A DNA stretch of 64,000 bases from Synergistales bacterium (GCA_018433595.1 JAHDQY010000004.1:62001-126000); one strand, 5' to 3'. Counted from the first letter of the stretch, positions 51,398 through 61,301 are shown. Notes: a model not told the origin generated them from the sequence alone. Made by a program: numbers and translations.

Positions 51398-52412
51398 GAA
51401 CGACGAAACGACGCCCCTTGAGAGGGCCGGTTCCGTTCGGTCCCACAGCCGACACGTTGCAGTCGAGGGAGGCGAAATCCTGGCTCGCCTCGTGGGGCAG
51501 AACGATGAAAATCTTCGGGCCTTGGAAGAACGTTACCCTGTCTCCGTTATTCTCAGGGGATCGGAACTCACTGTCCAGGGGCCTGATAAAGATGTGGTCG
51601 ACCTGGTTTCCTCGCTTCTGGTTGAGCTTGTCGAGGTGGCTAGGCGGGGGCACCGGGTCACGCTGCCTGAGGTCCGCCTCGGCATGAATGCCGTTGCCGA
51701 AGGCGAGAAGGCGGATCTTGTCGGCCTTCTGGAAGAGGTCATCTGTGTCACGGCCCGCGGCAAGGCCGTCAGACCCAAGACGAAAGGGCAGAAACGCTAC
51801 ATCGACGCCATCGCAAAAAACGACATCGTCTTCGCCATCGGTCCCGCCGGTACGGGGAAAACCTATCTTGCCGTTGCCATCGCCGTTACGGCTCTCAAGG
51901 CAGGGCAGGTCAACCGTATCGTCCTTGTCCGCCCAGCCGTTGAAGCGGGAGAGAGCCTCGGTTTTCTCCCCGGAGATCTCCAGGAGAAAGTGGCTCCCTA
52001 TCTTCGGCCTCTTTATGATGCGTTTTATGAACTTCTTTCACCGGAGCGTTTTATGCGCTATGTTGAAAAGAGCGTCATCGAAATTGCCCCTCTGGCCTAC
52101 ATGAGGGGAAGGACTCTCAACGACAGTTTCATTATCCTTGACGAGGCGCAGAACACGACGCCGGAGCAGATGAAGATGTTCCTTACACGCATCGGCTTCG
52201 GTTCCAAAGCTGTCGTGACGGGCGACATTACCCAGGTCGACTTGCCTGCCGGCAAGGAGTCGGGTTTGAAGGTGGTGCAGAAAGTCCTCGGCGATATCGG
52301 AGGAATTGATTTTGTGGTTCTTGGGCACAAAGATGTGGTCCGCCACGAGATCGTCCAGAAAATCGTCCAGGCCTATGAGCGCTATGAACAACAGCTCCGA
52401 CGGCCCCAGTAG
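51390..52412 (+). CDS. phoH: PhoH-family ATPase
   Basis: The ATPase part has Walker A AIGPAGTGKTYLA, the motif RPAVEAGESLGFLPGD and Walker B FIILDEAQN, all standard for PhoH/YbeZ. A KH-like N-terminal part (NLRALEERYPVSVILRG) precedes it. PhoH is thought to act in RNA handling together with YbeY, whose gene is close downstream. GTG at 51390 overlaps nfu; its ribosome-binding site is not obvious and the exact start is uncertain. The arrangement phoH-pgpH-ybeY-cdd-era-recO-glyQ-glyS mirrors Bacillus. Confidence 0.93.
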   Translation: MLRNDETTPLERAGSVRSHSRHVAVEGGEILARLVGQNDENLRALEERYPVSVILRGSELTVQGPDKDVVDLVSSLLVELVEVARRGHRVTLPEVRLGMNAVAEGEKADLVGLLEEVICVTARGKAVRPKTKGQKRYIDAIAKNDIVFAIGPAGTGKTYLAVAIAVTALKAGQVNRIVLVRPAVEAGESLGFLPGDLQEKVAPYLRPLYDAFYELLSPERFMRYVEKSVIEIAPLAYMRGRTLNDSFIILDEAQNTTPEQMKMFLTRIGFGSKAVVTGDITQVDLPAGKESGLKVVQKVLGDIGGIDFVVLGHKDVVRHEIVQKIVQAYERYEQQLRRPQ

Positions 52413-54441
52413 GGGACAAAGGCTTTATCGAAGACTCATCAAGACCCTGAGTGATCCCGCCTTGCGTTTCAGCTGGATCGTAAGGGTCCTTCTTGCCGCC
52501 GCCGCCGCCGCGATCCTTCTTTGGGGGTGGTGGGCCGACAGTGGCAGTGCGTACCGTATTGGCGCTCCGGCTCCGCGATCCTACATCGCTCTTTATACCA
52601 TGTCTTTTGAGGACAGGGAGGCCACCGATCTGTTGCGACAGCGTGTCGCTGCGGAGGTGGCCGCTGTTCTTGTCAAGGATGGCCTCAGACACAGCGAACT
52701 GGAGGATCGATTCCGTCTGCTCGTCTCCGAGGGGGGAATCGCCCTTTTGCCGCCGTCACTGGCGGAGCTGCTTCTGGACTTTCCTGCAGGCCGACGCCAG
52801 GCTCTCCTCGAAGTGGCTCAGTCCGTCGGCCTGGAGCTTCTTGCAAAAGGAGATATCTCCCTTTTGGCTGAAGGCGAAGATCTCTGGCAAATCCTGGAGT
52901 CGACCGGGCTGGATTGGGCCGATCGCAACGTTGTCTACCAGATGCTCGATAGCCTTTTGGAGCCGACGATACGTGTCGATCGGGAGGCGACTGTCGATCT
53001 TCGGGACCGTCGTGCCGAGTCGGTACAGCCGGTGGAAAGAGTTCTGCGAAGCGGAGAGGTGATCGTTGAAAAGGGGCAGATCGTGACCCCCCAACAGGCC
53101 TTTCTCCTCGCGAGTCAGGGGTATCCTGAAAGCCATTTCCCCTGGAGGCACTTCCTTTTCGTTATCATCATCGTTTTTATGGGGAGTTTTTGGCCGGATT
53201 TCTTCGGTTCCCGTCGAGGCCTCTTGCGAAGTCGCCGGGAATGGCTCTTTTTCGTCGTTCTCATCGTCACCGGTTGGTGCTTTCAGGCCTTGGCCCGTCG
53301 GTTTGACATCGACGGCATCGGAATTCTTCCCTTTGCCGGATGGGCCTACCTGACTCTGCCCCGCCATTTCGCCCTGAACCTGGTCCTTTGTGTGGGAGTT
53401 GTGGGATCCCTTCTTGCCCATGAGGCACCCTCCTTCGCCTATCTCCTCCTCATCATGATCATGGCGAGTGTCGCCATCGCAGGATTGGGGTACATCCTGC
53501 TCCATGAGATCCGAAGCCGGCTGCATCTCTGGCAGCAGTTCTTTCTCGTCGGCCTTGGCGGTTCGACGGCGACGATGTTCGGCCGCTGGTGGGTTGGGCT
53601 TGACGTCGGTCTGGAGCTTGCGGGGGCCTATGTTCTGGCCAGCGCTCTCATTGCCATGATTGTCATTGCCGTCCTCCCCCTCTGGGAGAATCTTTTTGAC
53701 GCCATCTCTCCCCTGAGACTCATTGAGTTGAGCCACCCTTCGAACAAGCTGCTCAAGCGGCTCCAGGTCGAAGCTCCCGGCACCTATCATCACACTCTCA
53801 TGGTCGGCACCCTTGCAGAAGCAGCTGCGGACCGTCTCGGGTTGAACAGCCTTCTCGTCAAAGCAGGGGCCTATTATCACGATGTGGGCAAGCTGAGGCG
53901 TCCCCACTTCTTCGTAGAAAACCAGTTTCAGGGAGAGAATGTCCATGATGAGCTAGCCCCGACTCTTTCGGCTCTCATCATCATTTCCCACGTTCGTGAG
54001 GGGCTGGATCTCGCGGCCGAGCACGGCCTTCCTCGCTTGATCCGCCGCTTCATCACCGAGCATCACGGCACGACCTGCCTCGGTTATTTCCACCGCAAGG
54101 CCAAAGCCATGGGGGAGATTCTGCCCAGAGAGCAGTTCTGTTACCCCGGTCCCAGACCGACCTCTCCGGAAACGGCCCTTGTCATGCTCGCCGATTCTAC
54201 GGAAGCGGCAGTCAGGGCCGCCGGAGGTGACATCAAAGATGTTTTGGAGCTGGAGGAGACGGTGGAACGGGTTATCGAATCCAAACTTCAGGAAAAACAG
54301 CTCGAAGAAGTTCCTTTCACTCTGAAGGACTTATCAACGATCAAGGTCGTTTTTGTCGACGTCCTCCGATCCATGTACCACAGCCGACAGGTCAAGGAGA
54401 TTCCTAAAGCGGCTGATACCAAACAGGAGGGATTTGCGTGA
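52375..54441 (+). CDS. pgpH: 7TM-HD phosphodiesterase, PgpH/YqfF family (c-di-AMP hydrolase)
   Basis: About 688 residues: one N-terminal helix (IVRVLLAAAAAAILLW), an extracytoplasmic 7TMR-HDED region to ~residue 260, about seven membrane helices (~260-430), and a cytoplasmic HD domain with TYHHTLMVG, YYHDVGK (H502-D503) and EHHGTTC. PgpH members break c-di-AMP to pApA, so this is the counterpart of cdaA in the same window. ATG at 52375 or 52384 lies within the end of phoH; neither has a strong ribosome-binding site, suggesting coupling. The stop overlaps ybeY. Confidence 0.93.
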   Translation: MSAMNNSSDGPSRGQRLYRRLIKTLSDPALRFSWIVRVLLAAAAAAILLWGWWADSGSAYRIGAPAPRSYIALYTMSFEDREATDLLRQRVAAEVAAVLVKDGLRHSELEDRFRLLVSEGGIALLPPSLAELLLDFPAGRRQALLEVAQSVGLELLAKGDISLLAEGEDLWQILESTGLDWADRNVVYQMLDSLLEPTIRVDREATVDLRDRRAESVQPVERVLRSGEVIVEKGQIVTPQQAFLLASQGYPESHFPWRHFLFVIIIVFMGSFWPDFFGSRRGLLRSRREWLFFVVLIVTGWCFQALARRFDIDGIGILPFAGWAYLTLPRHFALNLVLCVGVVGSLLAHEAPSFAYLLLIMIMASVAIAGLGYILLHEIRSRLHLWQQFFLVGLGGSTATMFGRWWVGLDVGLELAGAYVLASALIAMIVIAVLPLWENLFDAISPLRLIELSHPSNKLLKRLQVEAPGTYHHTLMVGTLAEAAADRLGLNSLLVKAGAYYHDVGKLRRPHFFVENQFQGENVHDELAPTLSALIIISHVREGLDLAAEHGLPRLIRRFITEHHGTTCLGYFHRKAKAMGEILPREQFCYPGPRPTSPETALVMLADSTEAAVRAAGGDIKDVLELEETVERVIESKLQEKQLEEVPFTLKDLSTIKVVFVDVLRSMYHSRQVKEIPKAADTKQEGFA

Positions 54442-54944
54442 ACGTGGAACTGCAGTTGGGAGAAGGCGATCCGGCTGACCCTCGAAGTCCCTTGCCCGAG
54501 GCGATAAGAGGTCCCTTGGCTGAGATCCTTGGGGAGATGATCGTCGAGATTCACCCCGAACTGAAAGGAAGGGATGTCATCGAGATCTCCTTGGCTTTTG
54601 TCACCGCCGATGAGATGGCTGAACTGAACGGGCGTTACCGCGGCATCGAAGAAACTACCGACGTTCTCTCCTTTTCTCAGTGGGAAGACGGCGAGGCGGC
54701 CTTTCGACCGCCCGATTGGCCCGTACTTCCTCTCGGTGATGTCATCGTCTGCGATGATGTCGTCAGGAGAGGAGCGGAAGAGCGGAGTCTACCCATCCTC
54801 CAAGAAAGAGTCCTCGTCATTGTGCACGGGGTCCTCCATCTCCTGGGTCTCGACCACGGCTGTGATGAAGAAGAGACCCTGATGTGGGAGATCCAGGAGC
54901 GCTATCGCGACAAGGCCCTGGCCCGCTTCAAAGAAGGAGCCTGA
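54438..54944 (+). CDS. ybeY: endoribonuclease YbeY
   Basis: A metal-dependent RNase for 16S rRNA 3' maturation and ribosome quality control. The zinc motif is VHGVLHLLGLDH, with the three histidines in H-x3-H-x5-H spacing, and TTDVLSF and LPLGDVIVC are family segments. The length of 168 is normal. GTG at 54438 overlaps the pgpH stop. Confidence 0.95.
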   Translation: MNVELQLGEGDPADPRSPLPEAIRGPLAEILGEMIVEIHPELKGRDVIEISLAFVTADEMAELNGRYRGIEETTDVLSFSQWEDGEAAFRPPDWPVLPLGDVIVCDDVVRRGAEERSLPILQERVLVIVHGVLHLLGLDHGCDEEETLMWEIQERYRDKALARFKEGA

Positions 54945-54948
54945 GCCG

Positions 54949-56226
54949 ATGGAAGGCGATATCTTACGAACGGCTCTTTTCCTTCTCGCCCTGCTTCTGC
55001 TTTCCGCTCTTTGCAGCAGCACGGAGACGGCCATCACAGCAGTGGGGCGGGGCAAGCTCCTGGCTCTTCAGGAGCGTTACCCCTATCGTCGTCGTTTCCT
55101 GAGCTGGCTTGCCGACCAAACCCAGAGGGCGCTTACGATCACCCTTGTCGCGAACAACCTGGTCAACATCGCCGCCAGTGCTGTTGCTACATCGCTGGCC
55201 ATGCGGCTTTACGGGAATCAGGGGCCTCTTCTTGCCGTTGTGGTGATGACCGTTCTCATCGTCATCTTCGGTGAGATTCTGCCCAAAAGCATCGCCATGA
55301 TCCGCAACGAGTCGATTCTTGTCACCGCACTGCCGATGTTGCGTTTCCTGGGCTTCCTTTTCGCTCCCTTCCTCTGGGTGATCGTTGCGGTCGTCAGTGG
55401 CCTGGGCAAGTTGCTCCGTATCGACCTCTCCCCTCAGCACACCTTTGTCACCCGAGAAGAGATCGAACAGATGGTCAATATCGGCAGTGCCTCAGGCGTT
55501 CTTGAGGAAGATGAGCGCAAGATGATTCATGGCATCATCTCTTTCGAGGAGACGAGAGCCTATGAGGTCATGGTCCCTCGAACGGATATGATCGCCGTTC
55601 CCCGGGAGATGACCGTAGCGGAGGCTGTCGATGTCATCCTGGAACACGGTCATTCCCGGGTTCCCATTGTCGGCGAGAACCTGGATCAGATCGTGGGCAT
55701 TCTTTACGTCAAGGACCTTCTGCGTCACCTCATCTCCGGAGATCCTGGCGCCGGCGTCGAGGAGATCAAGCGCGAGGCTCTTTTCGTCCCTGAGACGATG
55801 CGAATCGCCAACCTCTTCAACCTCATGAAGGGCAAGAAGGTTCATATGGCCATTGTCGTCGATGAATACGGCGGAACGGCGGGGATCATCACCCTGGAGG
55901 ATCTGCTCGAAGAGATTGTCGGTGAAATTCAGGATGAGTACGACGAAGAAACGCCGGCGATCCTCAAAAACGGGGACGGCAGTTATCTTGTCCAGGGCGG
56001 TGTCAACCTTGAAGATCTCAGCGAGAGACTCAATTACGCCTTTACCTCCAATGATGTCGAAAGCGTAGCCGGGTTCATCATCGCTTTGGCCGGACGTTTC
56101 CCCGAGGTGGGGCAACGCCTTGCCTACGAGGGTTGGGACTTTGAAGTTCTCGAGGTGGAAGACCACCGCGTCAAGCTTCTCCGTCTCTGCCGTCGAAAGG
56201 AGCAGGAGAACGAGAAAGAGGAGTGA
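54949..56226 (+). CDS. CNNM/HlyC-CorC-family membrane protein with CBS domains
   Basis: A 425-residue protein: an N-terminal DUF21/CNNM transmembrane domain (~1-145, with CSSTETAITAVGRGKL and NNLVNIAAS and GEILPKSIA), two CBS domains (PRTDMIAVPREMTVAEAV to KVHMAIVVDEYGGTAGIITLEDLLEEIVGE) and a C-terminal CorC_HlyC domain. Related proteins export magnesium or aid its balance; direct haemolysin function is not implied. ATG at 54949 follows AAGGAG, 4 bases after ybeY. Confidence 0.92.
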   Translation: MEGDILRTALFLLALLLLSALCSSTETAITAVGRGKLLALQERYPYRRRFLSWLADQTQRALTITLVANNLVNIAASAVATSLAMRLYGNQGPLLAVVVMTVLIVIFGEILPKSIAMIRNESILVTALPMLRFLGFLFAPFLWVIVAVVSGLGKLLRIDLSPQHTFVTREEIEQMVNIGSASGVLEEDERKMIHGIISFEETRAYEVMVPRTDMIAVPREMTVAEAVDVILEHGHSRVPIVGENLDQIVGILYVKDLLRHLISGDPGAGVEEIKREALFVPETMRIANLFNLMKGKKVHMAIVVDEYGGTAGIITLEDLLEEIVGEIQDEYDEETPAILKNGDGSYLVQGGVNLEDLSERLNYAFTSNDVESVAGFIIALAGRFPEVGQRLAYEGWDFEVLEVEDHRVKLLRLCRRKEQENEKEE

Positions 56227-56230
56227 AATC

Positions 56231-56692
56231 ATGCATCAAAAGGCCTCGTCGCCTTTCGGGGACGATTCTTTGGATTGGTCCTACCCTTCAAGTCCTGAAA
56301 CCCTGTTGAAAAAGGCTCGGGCGGCTCAGAAGGCCGCCTATGTCCCTTATTCCGGGTTTCCCGTTGGAGCTGCGCTTCTGACGACGGAAGGGAAAATCAT
56401 CCAGAGCTGCAACGTCGAGAATGCCAGTTACGGACTCTCCCTGTGTGCAGAGCGTAACGTGCTGACGAGGGCTGTCTCCGAGGGGGATCGTGACTTCGTG
56501 GCTATCGCCGTCGTCGGACGATCTGGAGAGCCCTGTCTCCCTTGCGGCGCCTGTCGCCAGTTCATGGCCGAATTCAATCCGGCCCTTATCGTCGTCCTTG
56601 AAGAGGGAGAGAAACCTCTCCTTTATCGGCTTGATCTTGATCTGTTGCCTCGTCCCTTTATTCTCGCCAAGGAGATGCCCCTTGAAGGTTGA
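56231..56692 (+). CDS. cdd: cytidine deaminase
   Basis: Converts cytidine to uridine. The motif CAERN gives zinc ligand C72 and catalytic E74, and PCLPC gives ligands C102 and C105. The 153-residue length is about 20 longer than Bacillus Cdd owing to an N-terminal extension (MHQKASSPFGDDSLDW). ATG at 56231 lies 4 bases after the previous stop. Its end overlaps era by 11 bases. Confidence 0.95.
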   Translation: MHQKASSPFGDDSLDWSYPSSPETLLKKARAAQKAAYVPYSGFPVGAALLTTEGKIIQSCNVENASYGLSLCAERNVLTRAVSEGDRDFVAIAVVGRSGEPCLPCGACRQFMAEFNPALIVVLEEGEKPLLYRLDLDLLPRPFILAKEMPLEG

Positions 56693-57599
56693 TGAAAACT
56701 TCCGCTGCGGACTTGTCGCCGTCGTCGGTCGCCCTAACGTCGGCAAATCGTCTCTCATCAACGCGCTTCTCGGTCAAAAGGTGACCATCGTCTCCGACAA
56801 GCCTCAAACGACACGCAACCGCATCCGTTGCATCTACAGCGACGACAGCGTTCAGATCGTTTTCATCGATACGCCGGGCATTCACCTTCCCCTTCACAGA
56901 TTGGGGGAGTTCATGGTAGAAACGGCCCGGCGGACACTTGATGAAGTGGACCTTGTCTGCTACGTCGTCGAAGCCACGGATCGCCGCATCCGCCCCGAAG
57001 ACGAAAGAATCCTGGCCTTTCTTGAAGCGACGAAACGCCCCGTTCTCCTCGTCGTCAACAAAGTCGATCGCCTCAAGAACCGTGAAGACTTTCGGCAGGC
57101 CGCCGAGCTCTACCAGGCCCGTTTCAGGGCGATCCAGATTCTCCCTCTTTCGGCGACGTCGGGGACCAATCTCCCCCTCCTCCTCTCCAGGATCACCGAA
57201 GCCCTTCCCGAGGGACCTCCTCTTTATCCGGACGAAAGGATCATGGATCACCCGGAGATTTTTCTTGCCGCCGAAATCATTCGGGAAAAAATCCTTCTCC
57301 TCACCCGGGAGGAAGTGCCCCACAGCGTGGCTGTCGAAGTCGAGGCTTTTCAAACTCCGGAGGAGTACCCTGAACGGGATGTCGCCTATATCCGTGCCGT
57401 CATCAACGTCGAACGGCCCGGTCAGAAGGGGATCATCATCGGCAAGGGCGGTGCGATGCTGCGAAAGATCGGCACGCTTGCCCGGGCCGGTTTGGAGGAG
57501 ATGCTTCAGGAAAAGGTTTTTCTGGAACTTTTCGTCAAGGTTCGTGAAGATTGGCGTAAATCCGAAAAGGACCTCAAACGCTTCGGCTACAGACCATGA
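56682..57599 (+). CDS. era: GTPase Era
   Basis: Ribosome-assembly GTPase that binds the 3' end of 16S rRNA. G1 is GRPNVGKS (16-23), G3 is DTPG, G4 is NKVD, and the C-terminal KH domain has GIIIGKGGAMLRKIG. The length of 305 is normal. A longer frame overlaps cdd; the TTG at 56682, 7 bases after AAGGAG, gives the proper N terminus. The recO ATG overlaps the stop. Confidence 0.96.
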   Translation: MKVDENFRCGLVAVVGRPNVGKSSLINALLGQKVTIVSDKPQTTRNRIRCIYSDDSVQIVFIDTPGIHLPLHRLGEFMVETARRTLDEVDLVCYVVEATDRRIRPEDERILAFLEATKRPVLLVVNKVDRLKNREDFRQAAELYQARFRAIQILPLSATSGTNLPLLLSRITEALPEGPPLYPDERIMDHPEIFLAAEIIREKILLLTREEVPHSVAVEVEAFQTPEEYPERDVAYIRAVINVERPGQKGIIIGKGGAMLRKIGTLARAGLEEMLQEKVFLELFVKVREDWRKSEKDLKRFGYRP

Positions 57600-58315
57600 A
57601 CGGCGGCGACTACCTCCGCCAAGGACATTTCAGAGCCTCCGGCGTCGTTCTGAGGCGGTGTGATACCCCGAAGGGGGAGCGGCTTCTTTATCTGGGCCTT
57701 AAAGGATTAGGCCCTCTCTGGGTTATCGCTCCTGGCGCCGCCCGAGGTAAAGGGCGTTTCGGCGGTGCGACGGAGCCCTTGGTCTGGGCTGTTTTTACCC
57801 TTTACAAGGCTTCACGTAACCTGTACCTGAAGGAAGTCGACGTCAAATTCGATCTCTGGGAACTGCGTAAAAATCCAGAGGCCCTTGCCCGCTCGGCTTA
57901 CTGGGGGAAGCTCGTTGCCGACGGCCTTCTTGCCGGACATCCCGACGATGCCCTCCTGGGGCTTTTTTTCTGGGCCCTTCAGGAAATCGAGGCCGGCGCT
58001 GATGTGGAGGTCGCCGAATGGCGTTTCTTGTGGCGCTGGCTTCGTGATCGAGGTGCAGCTCCCGATCTGGAATGCTGCGGAAACTGTGGCGCTCCGTTGA
58101 CTTCTGCCTTTTGGCAGGGGGAACAGCTGTTGTGCGATGCTTGCCGAGGACTGGAAGGCTCCCTCGCTCTCTCGCCCTATCTCTTGCAGGCCTTGAGGGC
58201 TGCTGTTATGCTTTCCCGTGATTCCTTCATCCCATGGTCACAGACGGTTCGGCAAGGTGCCGACTGGTCGCTGCTCAATCAAAGGCTCAAATCCCTTCTG
58301 CGGGAAAGCCTGTAA
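57596..58315 (+). CDS. recO: DNA repair protein RecO
   Basis: Helps RecA loading and anneals single strands. The N-terminal OB fold starts with GHFRASGVVLRR and the C-terminal part holds a four-cysteine zinc site, CCGNCGAPL and CDAC. The 239-residue length is normal. ATG overlaps the era stop, the common era-recO arrangement. Confidence 0.92.
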   Translation: MNGGDYLRQGHFRASGVVLRRCDTPKGERLLYLGLKGLGPLWVIAPGAARGKGRFGGATEPLVWAVFTLYKASRNLYLKEVDVKFDLWELRKNPEALARSAYWGKLVADGLLAGHPDDALLGLFFWALQEIEAGADVEVAEWRFLWRWLRDRGAAPDLECCGNCGAPLTSAFWQGEQLLCDACRGLEGSLALSPYLLQALRAAVMLSRDSFIPWSQTVRQGADWSLLNQRLKSLLRESL

Positions 58316-58345
58316 GTTTTCGCTCAGGCGATAGGGGGTAGGAAA

Positions 58346-59224
58346 GTGAATTTCCAGGAAATCATCATGCGTTTGGAACGGTTTTGGGCTGAACAGGGGT
58401 GTGTCATACAGCAGCCCTATGACATTGAGGTCGGAGCGGGAACGATGAACCCGGCCACGACCTTGCGCACTCTCGGTCCCGAACCGTGGCGCGTCGCCTA
58501 CGTGGAACCTTCACGGCGCCCCACCGACGGGCGCTATGGTGAGAACCCCAACAGGCTCCAACACTACTACCAGTATCAGGTCATCGTTCAGCCGGCTCCC
58601 GAGGACATCCAGGAGATCTACATCGACAGCCTCAAGGCCCTCGGTATTGACCCGGACGAACACGATATCCGTTTCGTCGAGGATGATTGGGAGTCGCCCA
58701 CCATCGGTGCTTGGGGGCTGGGTTGGGAGGTTTGGCTCGACGGCATGGAGGTGACTCAGTTTACCTACTTTCAGCAGGTTGGCGGCATCGACATGGATCT
58801 CGTTCCCGCGGAACTGACCTATGGCCTTGAGCGGATCGCCATGTTTGTTCAGAAAGTGGACAGCGTTTATGATCTGACCTGGGTTGACGAGGTCAAGTAC
58901 GGTGACATTCACCATCGCAGTGAAGTGGAACAGTCGACGTACAACTTCGACCTTTCTGACGCCGCCATGCTCTTTAAGCTCTTCGATCTCTATGAAGCCG
59001 AGGCAAAATCCGTCATCGCTACCGGTAATGTCCTTCCCGCTTACGACTATGTTCTCAAGTGTTCCCACACCTTCAATCTCCTCGATGCGAGAAATGCCAT
59101 CAGCGTAACGGAACGAACGGGCTACATTTCTCGCGTCCGCGCCCTTGCCTCGCTCTGTGCTGAAGGGTATGTGCAGCAGAGAGAGGCGATGGGCTACCCG
59201 TTGATGGACAAGTTCTGCCGCTAG
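58346..59224 (+). CDS. glyQ: glycyl-tRNA synthetase alpha subunit
   Basis: The catalytic class II subunit of the tetrameric enzyme. Motif-bearing sequences [28 protein letters not shown] and [25 protein letters not shown] (given here as family landmarks at the N terminus) are intact, and [10 protein letters not shown] is motif 3-like. The length of 292 is normal. GTG at 58346 follows AGGGGGTAGG. glyS follows after 13 bases. Confidence 0.97.
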   Translation: MNFQEIIMRLERFWAEQGCVIQQPYDIEVGAGTMNPATTLRTLGPEPWRVAYVEPSRRPTDGRYGENPNRLQHYYQYQVIVQPAPEDIQEIYIDSLKALGIDPDEHDIRFVEDDWESPTIGAWGLGWEVWLDGMEVTQFTYFQQVGGIDMDLVPAELTYGLERIAMFVQKVDSVYDLTWVDEVKYGDIHHRSEVEQSTYNFDLSDAAMLFKLFDLYEAEAKSVIATGNVLPAYDYVLKCSHTFNLLDARNAISVTERTGYISRVRALASLCAEGYVQQREAMGYPLMDKFCR

Positions 59225-59237
59225 GAGGCGTTGAAGA

Positions 59238-61301
59238 ATGGGAAAAAATAGAGATCTCCTGCTCGAATTGGGGACGGAAGAAATCCCTGCTCGTTTTATG
59301 CAGTGGGTGCTCGGCGAGATCCAGGGAATCGCTGAAAAAAGCTTCTCCGCCTCACGGCTCATCTACAGTTCCCTCCAGACGAATGGGACGCCTCGACGGA
59401 TCGTCCTTCATGTCAGAGGACTGGCTGAAAGTCAACAGGACCTGACGGAAGAGTTCCGTGGGCCGGCTTGGCGTCAGGCCTTCGATGGCACGGGGGCTCC
59501 GACGAAAGCTGCCGTAGGCTTTGCCCGGAGCAAGGGCGTCGATGTCGAAGATTTGCTCCTCCGTGAGATTGACGGTGTCGAGTATGCCTATGCCCAGGTT
59601 CGGCAAGTGGGGCGGCCGACGGCGGCGATCTTGCCGGAACTGCTCGGTGACATCACCTCGCGTCTCGTCTTTCCCAAAAACATGTATTGGGAGGACCCGA
59701 CTGTTCGATTTGCCCGGCCCGTACGCTGGATTCTCTGTCTCTGGGGAGACGAAGTCGTCCCTCTCACCTACGGAACGCTTAAGGCCGGCCGTATGACCCG
59801 GGGGCATCGTTTCATGGGCGCCAAACGCATCGAGATCGCCCACACCGACGAGTACATGGACAAGCTCTATGACAACTATGTCGTCGTCGATGTCGCCAAG
59901 CGGCGGGAAATGATGCTCAGTCGCATTGCCGCCCTGGAAAAGGAGATGGGATGCCGGATTGAAAGGGACCCGGAGCTCGTTGAGGAAAACCTCTTCCTCG
60001 TCGAATATCCTGTCCCCTTCTTCGGTACCTTCGACAAGGAGTTTCTCGACATCCCATCGGAAGTGCTCGTTACTTCCATGAAGGTTCATCAGCGCTATTT
60101 CCCTGTCCGGGACGATTCGGGCAAGCTGAAAAATCATTTTGTTGGGGTGAGCAACAACAGGGCCACCAACATGGATGTGGTCCGCGAGGGGAATGAGCGG
60201 GTCCTGAGAGCCCGACTTGCCGATGCCGCCTTTTTCTGGAGGGAAGATCAGAAAAAGGCTCTGGCATCCAAGGTTGAGGAACTCAAAGAGATTGTCTATC
60301 AGGAACGCATCGGCACCGTCTATGAAAAGGTTCTCCGCGCTCGGGATCTTGCCCTCTGGCTGGCCGACCATCTTGGGATCAGGGAAGAACGCCCCCTCAT
60401 CGAACGCGCCGGCTGGCTTGCCAAATCTGACCTTGTCACGGATATGGTCTACGAGTTTCCTGAACTTCAGGGCGTTATGGGCCGCGAATATGCCCGCCGG
60501 AACGGTGAGCCCGAGCGGGTTGCCAAGGCGCTTTATGAGCTTTATCTTCCACGTTTCGCCGGGGACTCTCTCCCTACGGATGTCATTGGGGCCCTCGTCG
60601 GACTGGCAGACAGGGCCGATACGATTCTGGCCTGCTCCAAAGCCGGCCTCGACCCGACGGGCTCTCAGGATCCCTATGGATTGCGCCGAGCTGCGCGGTG
60701 CATCAACGAAATCCTCTGGGGACTTTCCCTCGATGTCGACGTCGTGGCCCTCATGACCGAAGCCGGACGGCAGGTCAAGGCAGAGCCGAAAGTCCTGGAC
60801 AAGGTCTTCGACTTCCTCCGCAACAGGCTTCAAATCCAGATGAAGGAAAAAGGCTACGGTCACGATGTGGTCACCTTGGCCCTTTCCGCCTCTTGGAATC
60901 GTCCCTTTCAAGCGATGCGTTTCCTTCAGGCCCTTGTCGAAATCCAGGACGAGGAATGGTTCCGGCAGCTCATCACAGCCGCTGTCCGTGTCCGAAACAT
61001 TCTGGCCAAAGCAGAGGGCTTCCCCGAAGGTATTGACGAGGGGCTTTTTGCTGATGCCGCCGAAAAAGAACTTTCCGAAACGCTCTTGGAACTCTCTCCC
61101 GAGGCTCGAGCGGCCCTGCAGGAGTGGAGATGGAAAGATCTCACCGCTGTCTTGGCGCACCTTGAGCCCGTTATCGCCCGCTTTTTCGACAAAGTCCTTG
61201 TCAATGATGCCGATCCGGCGATCCGCGCCAATCGTTTCGCTCTCCTTGCCCGCTGTCAGGAGCTCTTCCGCCTCGTTGGTGATTTGGGCATGTTAAAATA
61301 G
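59238..61301 (+). CDS. glyS: glycyl-tRNA synthetase beta subunit
   Basis: The tRNA-binding subunit, 687 residues, normal length. Landmarks: LLLELGTEEIPARFM at the N terminus, FPKNMYWEDPTVRFARPVRW, the MKVHQRYFPV region, an HD-like segment, KSDLVTDMVYEFPELQGVMG and DPYGLRRAA. ATG at 59238 follows AGGAGGCG. The stop is followed by a hairpin that probably ends the phoH-glyS transcription unit. Confidence 0.97.
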   Translation: MGKNRDLLLELGTEEIPARFMQWVLGEIQGIAEKSFSASRLIYSSLQTNGTPRRIVLHVRGLAESQQDLTEEFRGPAWRQAFDGTGAPTKAAVGFARSKGVDVEDLLLREIDGVEYAYAQVRQVGRPTAAILPELLGDITSRLVFPKNMYWEDPTVRFARPVRWILCLWGDEVVPLTYGTLKAGRMTRGHRFMGAKRIEIAHTDEYMDKLYDNYVVVDVAKRREMMLSRIAALEKEMGCRIERDPELVEENLFLVEYPVPFFGTFDKEFLDIPSEVLVTSMKVHQRYFPVRDDSGKLKNHFVGVSNNRATNMDVVREGNERVLRARLADAAFFWREDQKKALASKVEELKEIVYQERIGTVYEKVLRARDLALWLADHLGIREERPLIERAGWLAKSDLVTDMVYEFPELQGVMGREYARRNGEPERVAKALYELYLPRFAGDSLPTDVIGALVGLADRADTILACSKAGLDPTGSQDPYGLRRAARCINEILWGLSLDVDVVALMTEAGRQVKAEPKVLDKVFDFLRNRLQIQMKEKGYGHDVVTLALSASWNRPFQAMRFLQALVEIQDEEWFRQLITAAVRVRNILAKAEGFPEGIDEGLFADAAEKELSETLLELSPEARAALQEWRWKDLTAVLAHLEPVIARFFDKVLVNDADPAIRANRFALLARCQELFRLVGDLGMLK

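Noticed and set aside
58316-58345. T-box leader for glyQS
   Set aside because: Only 30 bases separate recO and glyQ, which is too short for a T-box.
59352-61160. 602-codon minus-strand frame opposite glyS
   Set aside because: Shadow of glyS; composition and lack of motifs argue against a gene.
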